A DNA stretch of 13,703 nucleotides from SHAN690 sp040905305. GTDB lineage: Bacteria; Bacteroidota; Bacteroidia; Flavobacteriales_G; Salibacteraceae. This document shows, piece after piece, positions 7,870 through 13,703 of this stretch. The stretch covers positions 1 to 13,703 of the forward strand of contig JBBDRU010000006.1 in assembly GCA_040905305.1 (NCBI GenBank), read 5' to 3'. A program made the translations under genes and the position numbers. The notes beneath the pieces were generated by a model. That model was not told where the DNA came from. It saw only the letters and a program-made list of their open reading frames with translations, and did not search any database. Every line of letters starts with the position of its first letter. Position 1 is the stretch's first letter.

Positions 7870-9264
7870 ATGTATCTATTGATGGTTGTCGTTTTCATCC
7901 TTGGGTATCTCGCGATTGCTCTTGAACATCCCATAAAAATTGATAAGGCAGCCTCTGCCCTTTTAATCGGATCCATTACCTGGACCATCTTTGCCTTAGG
8001 TGCTGATCAGATCCTGGAAGGGAGCATTCTTTTTGAAAACTACCTTAGGGAGTACGCGCTTTTGAACGATGGTGCTCAAACCGATGCTCAACACTATATC
8101 ACACATGAGCTCGGTCATCATCTTTCTGAAATTTCTGAAATTCTATTCTTCTTACTGGGCGCGATGACCATTGTGGAGATGATCGATGCGCATGAAGGTT
8201 TTGCTCTAATCACCAATAAAATCAACACCTCGAACAAAGTAAAATTGGTTTGGATATTAAGCGTTTTAACGTTCTTTTTATCCGCAGCTCTTGACAACCT
8301 TACCACAGCTATTGTAATGGCTGCCTTGCTCAAAAAGCTTATCAAAAGCAAAGAAGACCTATGGATATTTGCAGGTATGGTTATCATTTCTGCTAATGCA
8401 GGCGGAGCGTGGTCACCTATTGGAGACGTCACTACGATCATGCTTTGGATTGGAGGCCAGGTAACAGCAATCAACATCATAACTAAGTTATTCATTCCAT
8501 CAGTTGTGGCCATGATTGTGCCATTGATCATTATGTCATTTACGTTGAAAGGTGACGTCCAAAGAAAACTAGGAATGGTTGATCGGGCTCATCTCGAAGA
8601 CCGCACTTCTCCATTCGAACAGCGATTGGTTCTATTCCTGGGAATTGGAAGTTTGCTTTTTGTGCCGATATTTAAAACCATCACTCACCTTCCTCCTTAT
8701 GTAGGCGTATTGTTAGGATTAGGAGTTTTATGGACAGTCACAGAACTTTTGCATAGATCAAAAAATACAGCAGATAAATCTAAATTAACCGTTATTGGTG
8801 TGCTTCAAAAGGTTGATACGCCCAGCGTGTTGTTTTTCTTAGGAATTTTAGCTGCTGTTGGATCATTGCAATCTGCAGGACACCTAAGAATAATGGCCTC
8901 TTTTCTCGAAGATACAATTGGAAACATGTATGCCATCAACCTTGTAATAGGCATTCTAAGCTCTATTGTTGATAACGTACCGCTAGTGGCTGGCGCCATG
9001 GGAATGTATGAACTACTCCCGGCCGGTGCCGCAGCGTTAGCCGGAACCGCCTACCCTGTTGATCATTCATTTTGGGAGTTTTTAGCTTATTGTGCTGGAA
9101 CAGGAGGAAGCTGCTTGATCATTGGTTCTGCAGCAGGTGTTGCTGTAATGGGCATCTTAAACATCGATTTTATCTGGTATATGAAGAAAATAACTTTTCT
9201 CGCATTGATCGGTTATTTGAGTGGAGCTGCAGTATTTATCGCTATGGATATTTACATGCATTAA
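7870..9264 (+). CDS. nhaD: NhaD-type Na+/H+ antiporter (ion transporter superfamily)
   Basis: Multi-spanning inner-membrane antiporter of 464 residues that exports Na+ (or Li+) in exchange for H+. It is hydrophobic throughout, with roughly a dozen segments. The two inverted-repeat signature regions of NhaD are visible: SAALDNLTTAIVMAALLKKL (138-157) with ANAGGAWSPIGDVTT (175-189), and the second-half counterpart LSSIVDNVPLVAGAMGMY (363-380) with TGGSCLIIGSAAGVAVMG (411-428). The paired Asp-Asn (DN) sites at 142-143 and 368-369 are probably in the ion-binding centre, as in related IT-superfamily carriers. A loop at about 50-85 is polar and Asp/Glu/His-rich (TDAQHYITHELGHH), a common NhaD feature. 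Last gene of the dehydrogenase/mscS/nhaD group. No clear terminator separates it from the next gene. Confidence 0.93.
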   Translation: MYLLMVVVFILGYLAIALEHPIKIDKAASALLIGSITWTIFALGADQILEGSILFENYLREYALLNDGAQTDAQHYITHELGHHLSEISEILFFLLGAMTIVEMIDAHEGFALITNKINTSNKVKLVWILSVLTFFLSAALDNLTTAIVMAALLKKLIKSKEDLWIFAGMVIISANAGGAWSPIGDVTTIMLWIGGQVTAINIITKLFIPSVVAMIVPLIIMSFTLKGDVQRKLGMVDRAHLEDRTSPFEQRLVLFLGIGSLLFVPIFKTITHLPPYVGVLLGLGVLWTVTELLHRSKNTADKSKLTVIGVLQKVDTPSVLFFLGILAAVGSLQSAGHLRIMASFLEDTIGNMYAINLVIGILSSIVDNVPLVAGAMGMYELLPAGAAALAGTAYPVDHSFWEFLAYCAGTGGSCLIIGSAAGVAVMGILNIDFIWYMKKITFLALIGYLSGAAVFIAMDIYMH

Positions 9265-9299
9265 ATTAACAGTGGTCTATTCACAATTAAGAAAAAGCA

Positions 9300-9333
9300 T
9301 TGTACGTTGAGGATGGTAAGGACTTTACTTTAG
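9300..9333 (+). promoter_or_regulatory. Candidate promoter of the exbB-exbD-tonB-folC group
   Basis: TACTTTAG (9326-9333) matches the -7 consensus TAnnTTTG at five of six fixed bases. A TTG at 9300-9302 lies 23 bases upstream and another at 9307-9309 lies 16 bases upstream; either could act as the -33 element. Predicted transcription starts about 9340, some 17 bases before the ATG at 9357. This also argues against using the upstream TTG at 9300 as the start codon. Confidence 0.4.
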
Positions 9334-9356
9334 TCTTTCAATTAATTCCAACGAAT

Positions 9357-10067
9357 ATGCTTTTAAACCTCCTTTTACAGATCACTACTTCTGAAACCAC
9401 GGCAGCTGAAACCACGGAAGAAGTAGTTCCCCACGAAGAAACGCTGTCTGTGCTAGAACTCCTTGCAAGCGGTGGGTGGTACATCATGATCCCTTTGGCT
9501 ATATTGTCCGTAGTGGCAATATATATTTTTATCGAACGGTTTTTAGCAATTCAAAAGGCAACAAAAGAAGACCCTCAATTCATGAATCAGATCAAAGATT
9601 TTATTCATGATGGAAAGATCGATGCGGCAAGTCATTTATGCAAGCAAACCGAGACCACATTTGCCAGAATGATTGAAAAAGGAGTAAAACGCATTGGTAA
9701 ACCTCTGAGCGATATAAGCGCATCTGTAGAGAATGTTGCAAAATTGGAAGTATATAAACTCGAGGAAAGCCTATCTACATTAGCAACCATTGCCGGAGCC
9801 GCACCAATGATCGGCTTTTTAGGAACGGTAATCGGAATGATCGTAGTATTCCACGAAATGCGCATCAGCGATAGTGGTATAGAAATAGAACAACTTTCCG
9901 GAGGGATTATGCAAGCAATGGTTACCACAGTTGCGGGGCTGGTCATTGGCATCATCGCATACATTGCCTACAACGTCTTGGTTGCGAGAGTTGAAAAAGT
10001 GGTTTATAAAATGGAAGCGACTACCATAGAGTTTATGGACCTCCTTCAAGAACCTGCTGAAAAATGA
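9357..10067 (+). CDS. exbB: MotA/TolQ/ExbB family proton channel protein
   Basis: Inner-membrane subunit that, with ExbD, converts proton flow into force on TonB. From ATG 9357 it has 236 residues. An N-terminal segment (LLNLLLQI) is followed by a Thr/Glu-rich periplasmic stretch, then a membrane helix at about 40-62 (WYIMIPLAILSVVAIYIFIERF), a cytoplasmic region, and the family core: LATIAGAAPMIGFLGTVIGMIVVF (about 140-163) and SGGIMQAMVTTVAGLVIGIIAYIAYN (about 180-205). These two helices match the proton-channel core of ExbB/TolQ/MotA. The frame is open to a TTG at 9300, but the 19 extra residues are polar and precede the hydrophobic start, so ATG 9357 is chosen. ExbB is preferred to TolQ because exbD-like and tonB-like genes follow. 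The stop overlaps the exbD start by four bases (ATGA). Confidence 0.9.
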   Translation: MLLNLLLQITTSETTAAETTEEVVPHEETLSVLELLASGGWYIMIPLAILSVVAIYIFIERFLAIQKATKEDPQFMNQIKDFIHDGKIDAASHLCKQTETTFARMIEKGVKRIGKPLSDISASVENVAKLEVYKLEESLSTLATIAGAAPMIGFLGTVIGMIVVFHEMRISDSGIEIEQLSGGIMQAMVTTVAGLVIGIIAYIAYNVLVARVEKVVYKMEATTIEFMDLLQEPAEK

Positions 10068-10456
10068 GCATAAAATCTAGAAATAAGGTAAGCGTCAATT
10101 TCAATATGTCGAGCATGACAGACATCGTGTTTTTGTTGCTCATATTTTTTATCATTCTATCAACCCTGGTTTCACCCTATGGCGCCAAGGTCGACCTGCC
10201 CACGGGTAAAGCAAGAACCAAAGAGCATCCAAAAATTTCTGTTTCCATCAGCCCCGATTTAATTTACAGTATCGATGGCAATGAAGTCAGCAAATCTGAA
10301 ATTGAAGGAATCTTAGTTCAGCGCAAAAGCGAAGTAGATAAACCAAGCATTGTCTTGCGCGTGGATCAAAAAGTGCCGACAGGCGAAACTGTAGGTTTTT
10401 TGAGCATCGCAAAAGAATATGGCTTTAGTGTCGTTATAGCTACTAAACCCAAGTAA
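10064..10456 (+). CDS. exbD: ExbD/TolR family biopolymer transport protein
   Basis: A 130-residue single-span inner-membrane partner of ExbB. A basic cytoplasmic N-terminus (MSIKSRNKVSVNFNMSS) leads into a helix at about 20-40 that begins MTDIVFLLLIFFI. Asp20 sits where ExbD has the essential protonatable Asp of its only membrane helix. The periplasmic domain (about 45-130) has the ExbD/TolR pattern, including ISVSISPDLIYSIDGNEV and IVLRVDQKVPTGETVGFLSIAKEYGF. The start overlaps the exbB stop (ATGA) and the stop overlaps the tonB-like start by one base (TAATG), so the three proteins are probably made by coupled translation in fixed ratio. Confidence 0.93.
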   Translation: MSIKSRNKVSVNFNMSSMTDIVFLLLIFFIILSTLVSPYGAKVDLPTGKARTKEHPKISVSISPDLIYSIDGNEVSKSEIEGILVQRKSEVDKPSIVLRVDQKVPTGETVGFLSIAKEYGFSVVIATKPK

Positions 10457-11238
10457 TGAACTTGTTCCACGACATAAATAAAAAACGCGGATTGATCGGC
10501 ACCATTCTCTTTCATTTGGTGCTGTTGATCATTTTTATTTTTATGGGTCTTACCATCCCTGTGCCTATGCCGGAAGAAGAAGGACTACCTGTTCAACTTG
10601 ATCTTGGAAACACCGATTTTGGCACGGGCGAAGAGCAGCCTCAAAGCACCAGTGAGCCGGATGTAACGGAGCCAATTTCAGAACCCGAACCTGTGGAGTC
10701 GAATCCTTCTGAAGCAGTGGAAGAATTGGCAACTCAAGATGCTGAATCTGCATTGTCGGCACCTGAAAAAACAGAAAGTAAAAAAGAAGTTGAGAAAAAA
10801 CCGGAGTTGAATGAACGCTTAAAGAAAGTAATCCAAAGCAATCCATTTCAAACCAAGACCGACAACGACAGCAAGGGCGAAGGCGATACAGATCAACCTG
10901 GAGATCATGGAAAACCGGATGGCTCTCCAGAGGGATCATCGTTGAGTGGTGACAAAAGCGGTGGCGGAATTTCTCATAGTTTGGGAGGTCGTACATTTAA
11001 AGGCGCTCCACGAATCACTTCAAACACACAGGAAAGCGGACGAATTGTCGTTGAAATAGTGGTTGACCGACAAGGCAATGTCATTCGTGTAACCCCTGGA
11101 GGAAGAGGAACCACCATCAACAACGCCCAACTGATTAGAAAAGTGGTGGAGTCTGCTCGCAAGGCAAAGTTCACTCCGCGAGCAGATGCTCCTGAAGAAC
11201 AAAGAGGAACGATGACCTACGAGTTTATTCTCGAATGA
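10456..11238 (+). CDS. TonB-like energy transducer
   Basis: A 260-residue protein with TonB architecture. One N-terminal membrane helix (about 13-33) contains a T-x-x-x-H pattern (Thr16, His20) resembling the SxxxH motif that E. coli TonB uses to engage ExbB/ExbD. A long periplasmic linker follows (about 35-180), first acidic and Pro/Glu/Ser-rich, then Lys/Glu-rich, then Gly/Asp/Ser-rich. The C-terminal domain (about 180-260) has GRIVVEIVVDRQGNVIRVTPG and ARKAKFTPR, the beta-alpha-beta pattern of TonB C-terminal domains that contact the TonB box of outer-membrane transporters. Position directly after exbB and exbD supports this. The TonB C-terminal YP motif is not present, so it may belong to the divergent TonB-like group common in Bacteroidota. 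The stop overlaps the folC start (ATGA). Confidence 0.82.
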   Translation: MNLFHDINKKRGLIGTILFHLVLLIIFIFMGLTIPVPMPEEEGLPVQLDLGNTDFGTGEEQPQSTSEPDVTEPISEPEPVESNPSEAVEELATQDAESALSAPEKTESKKEVEKKPELNERLKKVIQSNPFQTKTDNDSKGEGDTDQPGDHGKPDGSPEGSSLSGDKSGGGISHSLGGRTFKGAPRITSNTQESGRIVVEIVVDRQGNVIRVTPGGRGTTINNAQLIRKVVESARKAKFTPRADAPEEQRGTMTYEFILE

Positions 11239-12464
11239 CTTATCAGGAAGTAGTTGACTACCTTTTCAAGCAATTGCCGATGTATCAACGTGTCGGAAAG
11301 GCTGCTTACAAAGCAGACCTGGAATCTACCGTCCGGCTGATGTCTCAATTGGAAAACCCTGAACGCAGCTTCAAATGCATTCATGTAGGTGGCACGAATG
11401 GAAAGGGATCCGTTTCCCACTTACTGGCATCGATTTTTCAGGAAGCGGGTTATAAAACCGGGCTCTACACGTCTCCTCACCTCCTCGATTTTAGGGAAAG
11501 AATAAAAATCAACGGAGAAATGATCTCTGAAAATGAGGTAATCGATTTTGTTCAAATGCATCAAGCCAAATTTGAGTCGCTTCAGCTTTCTTTTTTTGAA
11601 TGGACTGTAGGCCTGGCTTTTCATCAGTTCAGGGCACAGAAGGTAGATATTGCGATCATCGAAGTTGGCATGGGCGGGCGACTCGACTCAACCAATGTCA
11701 TTGTCCCCGATTTATCCATCATCACCAACATTGGAAATGACCACAGCGATTTTTTAGGTGATACACTTGCAAAGATTGCACAAGAAAAAGCTGGCATCAT
11801 TAAAGCGAAAACCCCTGTGATCATCGGTAAATCGCAACGTGAAACGGAAGGCGTATTCCGAAAAACCGCCCTGGCAAATGACGCCAACATCACCTTTGCA
11901 GACCAGCAGTTTCCAAGGGACATGCCTTCGTGTCCGTTAAAAGGTTCGTACCAGGCGGAGAATTTTCAAACTGTTTTGCTGGCTTGTGAAATACTGAAGG
12001 ACTTGAACTGGAACATCGCACAGGAACACATCGACAAGGGTTTTGATCATGTGATCGAAAACACTGGCTTACGCGGACGATGGGAGCAGGTGCAAAGCAA
12101 CCCAAAAGTAATCTGCGATGTGGGACACAATGCAGAAGGAATTAGCTTTGTTGTGGAACAACTGGAGCGCGAAAAAACAGGCACCCTCCACTTGATCCTC
12201 GGCTTTGTTTCGGATAAAGACGTCAAATCTGTGCTAAAACTTTTTCCCGCAGAGGCTCAGTTCTATCTAACCCAACCCTCGATTCCCAGAGCCATGCATA
12301 TCGATCAGCTTGGCAAGATCGCAGACGAGCTCAACCTCACCTTTCAAACATTTGAGACCGTAAATTCAGCATACGATTCAGCCTTGAAGGCAACAGCAGA
12401 AAACGACACCTTGTTTATTGGAGGGAGCACCTTTGTGGTGGCGGATTTTTTATCTACACAGTAG
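11235..12464 (+). CDS. folC: Folylpolyglutamate synthase / dihydrofolate synthase
   Basis: Cytoplasmic ATP-dependent ligase that joins glutamate to dihydropteroate and extends the polyglutamate tail of folates. It has 409 residues, a normal length. The Mur-ligase-like ATPase domain has P-loop VGGTNGKGSVSH (51-62) and the FolC signature TSPHLLDFRERI (79-90). Further marks are IIEVGMGGRLDSTN (about 141-154), TNIGNDHSDFLGDTLAKIAQEKAGIIK (about 163-190) and, in the C-terminal domain, ICDVGHNAEGI (about 292-302). The ATGA overlap with the tonB-like gene suggests coupled translation although there is no obvious metabolic link; I recall this exbB-exbD-tonB-folC order from other Flavobacteriales genomes. 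The gene ends with TAG. No strong terminator follows. Confidence 0.95.
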   Translation: MTYQEVVDYLFKQLPMYQRVGKAAYKADLESTVRLMSQLENPERSFKCIHVGGTNGKGSVSHLLASIFQEAGYKTGLYTSPHLLDFRERIKINGEMISENEVIDFVQMHQAKFESLQLSFFEWTVGLAFHQFRAQKVDIAIIEVGMGGRLDSTNVIVPDLSIITNIGNDHSDFLGDTLAKIAQEKAGIIKAKTPVIIGKSQRETEGVFRKTALANDANITFADQQFPRDMPSCPLKGSYQAENFQTVLLACEILKDLNWNIAQEHIDKGFDHVIENTGLRGRWEQVQSNPKVICDVGHNAEGISFVVEQLEREKTGTLHLILGFVSDKDVKSVLKLFPAEAQFYLTQPSIPRAMHIDQLGKIADELNLTFQTFETVNSAYDSALKATAENDTLFIGGSTFVVADFLSTQ

Positions 12465-12669
12465 TCTATTAAACTCTCTTCTATATTACTGACTTAGCAC
12501 TAAAGTCAATCGAATACCATAGTGACTGTTCTGCTATCAATGGTTAAGAACTTCAGAAACACCACACCTATTTATCCGCAAAAAACCATGATTACGTATT
12601 TGCTCATAATGCGATTATTATCATGTACTAGTTGATTTTATGCTTATTTCAAACCAATGTCTTGCTTTT

Positions 12670-12687
12670 ATATGATTCATATCATAT
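12670..12687. promoter_or_regulatory. CRP/FNR-family operator upstream of the nos genes
   Basis: Perfect inverted repeat with 7-bp arms ATATGAT and ATCATAT around a 4-base spacer (TCAT). The core TGAT-N4-ATCA is that of FNR, NNR and DNR sites (consensus TTGAT-N4-ATCAA), differing only at the outermost consensus base of each arm. Its centre (12678.5) is about 40 bases upstream of the transcription start predicted from the -7 element at 12708-12715, close to the class II activator position of FNR-type regulators. The regulator itself is not in the window. Confidence 0.65.
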
Positions 12688-12688
12688 T

Positions 12689-12700
12689 TTTAGCGCTAAA
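12689..12700. repeat. 12-bp perfect palindrome TTTAGCGCTAAA
   Basis: A self-complementary dodecamer immediately follows the CRP/FNR-type dyad and lies eight bases before the -7 like element. It occupies the spacer between operator and core promoter, so a protein bound there would compete with RNA polymerase. The function is unknown; it may be chance. Confidence 0.4.
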
Positions 12701-12707
12701 CGCTACC

Positions 12708-12715
12708 TTCCTTTG
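12708..12715 (+). promoter_or_regulatory. -7 like element for the cytochrome c / nosZ genes
   Basis: TTCCTTTG matches TAnnTTTG at five of six fixed bases. It predicts transcription from about 12719, with a leader of about 33 bases to the ATG at 12752. There is no clear -33 TTG, consistent with a promoter that needs an activator. Confidence 0.4.
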
Positions 12716-12751
12716 CCCAAGTAAAATCAACCAACTATCAACATATCGATA

Positions 12752-13240
12752 ATGACAATGAAAACAAACAAGATTAAATGGCTTCTAACTTTTATTGCCT
12801 CAGCAACGATTATCATCGGTTGCGGTAGCAATGATGAAAGTAGTAAGACAAAAACAGAACCGATGGACATATACACCACAAAAGAGCCCAAAAAGGCCAA
12901 TCCATTTGGTGTCGGTCCAATTAAAGATGAAGTGGTTTTGTCAAAAATCAACCCCGAATTAGCAAAAGAGGGAGAAGCTATTTTCACGCAAATGTGCACC
13001 GCTTGCCACAAGATGGACAAGCGTCACGTGGGTCCGCCACTGAACGGAGTTATAGAAAGACGCAACCCCACATGGGTGATGAATATGATTCTGGATCCTG
13101 AGCAGATGGTGAAAGAAGATCCCGTGGCAAAAGCGTTGTTAGCCGAATATCTTTCTCCAATGGCCAACCAAAACCTGACCGAAGATCAGGCGCGTGCGGT
13201 ATTGGAATACTTCAGACAATATGACCAACAAACCCCTTAA
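12752..13240 (+). CDS. Lipoprotein mono-haem cytochrome c of the nos cluster
   Basis: A 162-residue class I-type c cytochrome. A basic N-terminus and hydrophobic stretch (10-22) end in IIGC, so Cys24 is a likely lipidation site and the protein would be tethered in the periplasm. A charged linker follows (25-70), then the haem motif CTACH (Cys82, Cys85, His86) and the axial Met, probably Met137 in SPMANQNLT. The arrangement GEAIFTQMCTACH and the C-terminal LTEDQARAVLEYFRQY helix match the cytochrome c found directly upstream of nosZ in Bacteroidota. It probably passes electrons to NosZ; this is inferred from position. It has only 12 bases between its stop and the nosZ ATG. The start ATG 12752 is followed two codons later by another ATG (12758) that would serve equally well. 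Confidence 0.88.
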   Translation: MTMKTNKIKWLLTFIASATIIIGCGSNDESSKTKTEPMDIYTTKEPKKANPFGVGPIKDEVVLSKINPELAKEGEAIFTQMCTACHKMDKRHVGPPLNGVIERRNPTWVMNMILDPEQMVKEDPVAKALLAEYLSPMANQNLTEDQARAVLEYFRQYDQQTP

Positions 13241-13252
13241 AATAATAACACT

Positions 13253-13703
13253 ATGAAAACAATGAAAATATCAATACTAGCTTTGCTGACACTGGCTTTA
13301 AGTGCTTGTGGAGGCTCAAATCAAGGCAAAGGAAATTCCGGAGCCCTCAATTCAGACAACGCAGCGGAAGCCGTGTATGTAGCTCCCGGTGAGCACGATG
13401 AATTCTACGCATTTATGTCCGGAGGATTTAGCGGACAGGTTTCTGTAGTAGGCTTGCCATCAGGCAGAATGTTCAGAAGAATCCCCGTATTTTCTGTGGA
13501 TGCCGAAAAAGGCTATGGATTTGACGAAGAATCCAAGGCAATGCTCAACACCACACATGGATTCATTCCGTGGGATGATTCGCATCACCCGAAACTTTCA
13601 CAAACCGATGGCAAACATGACGGTAAATGGTTGTTTATCAATGGTAACAACACACCTCGAATCGCGCGCATTGATCTCACAACATTTGAAACGGTTGAGA
13701 TAA
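13253..13703 (+). CDS. nosZ: Nitrous oxide reductase, Sec-type (clade II), 5' part
   Basis: The open frame from ATG 13253 runs through 150 codons to the window edge without a stop, so the gene is cut, not broken. NosZ reduces N2O to N2 in the periplasm at a CuA centre and a CuZ centre. The N-terminus is a Sec lipoprotein signal with lipobox LSAC (Cys19) rather than the twin-arginine signal of clade I. The beta-propeller start follows: APGEHDEFYAFMSGGFSGQV split across 44-63, GLPSGR, IPVFS, then MLNTTHGFIPWDDSHHP, and TDGKHDGKWLFINGNNTPRIARIDL. His111-His112 in SHHP match the paired CuZ ligands of the family, and the sequence after them follows the conserved TDGK-DG-LFIN pattern. The CuA domain lies beyond the window. 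Accessory genes nosL, nosD, nosF and nosY would be expected downstream. Confidence 0.95.
   Translation, partial: MKTMKISILALLTLALSACGGSNQGKGNSGALNSDNAAEAVYVAPGEHDEFYAFMSGGFSGQVSVVGLPSGRMFRRIPVFSVDAEKGYGFDEESKAMLNTTHGFIPWDDSHHPKLSQTDGKHDGKWLFINGNNTPRIARIDLTTFETVEI

Larger units (their letters stand above)
12465..12751. other. Intergenic control region between folC and the nos genes
   Basis: The longest gene-free stretch here (287 bases) and A/T-rich. It holds a weak 6-bp hairpin at 12490-12508 (TGACTT/AAGTCA, no T-tract), a small 5-bp dyad at 12606-12618, a CRP/FNR-type dyad at 12670-12687, a perfect 12-bp palindrome at 12689-12700, and a -7 like element at 12708-12715. The first 200 bases show no coding potential beyond a 15-codon frame and no RNA gene that I recognise. 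Confidence 0.7.

Noticed and set aside
9300..9356. Upstream TTG extension of the exbB-like gene
   Set aside because: The 19 added residues are polar, overlap a promoter-like sequence, and precede the natural hydrophobic N-terminus at ATG 9357.
10565..10996. 143-residue open frame on the minus strand inside the tonB-like gene
   Set aside because: It is antisense to a gene with clear TonB features and overlapping start and stop with its neighbours. Its product is Cys/His/Arg/Pro-rich with no recognisable motif, as expected for the complement of Glu/Ser/Gly-rich linker codons.
12490..12508. TGACTT/AAGTCA hairpin after folC
   Set aside because: Six pairs, no T-tract; not a credible intrinsic terminator.
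12588..12635. 15-codon open frame upstream of the cytochrome c gene
   Set aside because: Too short, no ribosome-binding or family evidence, and it lies upstream of the predicted promoter, so it would not act as a leader peptide for the nos genes.
13500..13703. 67-residue plus-strand open frame at the window end
   Set aside because: It is a shifted frame of nosZ. The nosZ frame from 13253 gives a strong family match throughout, including SHHP.

Overview
The window reads as a chromosomal segment of a Bacteroidota bacterium, most likely order Flavobacteriales. The evidence is a gldJ gliding-motility/type IX secretion lipoprotein followed directly by murF (the arrangement known from Flavobacterium johnsoniae), several good matches to the Bacteroidota -7 promoter element (TAnnTTTG), weak Shine-Dalgarno signals, and a Bacteroidota-style cytochrome c plus Sec-type (clade II) nitrous oxide reductase pair. 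No rRNA, tRNA, CRISPR array, insertion sequence or prophage was seen.

Layout. (1) 10-1788 gldJ, closed by a strong intrinsic terminator that ends about 12 bases before murF (1849-3153). (2) A convergent acyl-CoA dehydrogenase gene on the minus strand (3181-4323), divergent from anmK (anhydro-MurNAc kinase, probable TTG start at 4382). (3) A tight three-gene plus-strand group with 12-base gaps and a perfect -7 element in front: a Glu/Leu/Phe/Val-type amino acid dehydrogenase, an MscS-type mechanosensitive channel and a NhaD-type Na+/H+ antiporter. (4) After a 92-base gap with a candidate promoter, a translationally coupled cluster of exbB-like, exbD-like, tonB-like and folC, each start overlapping the previous stop by 1 to 4 bases. 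(5) A 287-base intergenic region with a CRP/FNR-type operator and promoter, then a lipoprotein mono-haem cytochrome c and the first 150 codons of nosZ, which runs off the window end.

How the genes work together. murF and anmK serve peptidoglycan synthesis and recycling. The dehydrogenase/channel/antiporter set could link amino acid catabolism with osmotic and Na+ balance and would suit a saline habitat (inference). The ExbB/ExbD/TonB set would energise outer-membrane TonB-dependent transporters. The terminal pair starts a nitrous oxide respiration locus: the cytochrome c is the likely electron donor to NosZ, and the upstream operator suggests control by an oxygen- or NO-sensing CRP/FNR-family regulator.

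Most of the window is conserved core genome. The parts most worth a second look are the nos control region, the membrane-anchored (lipoprotein) form of both the cytochrome and NosZ, the large helical insertion in GldJ, and the terminator/promoter overlap in front of murF. I did not find a convincing wholly new system.
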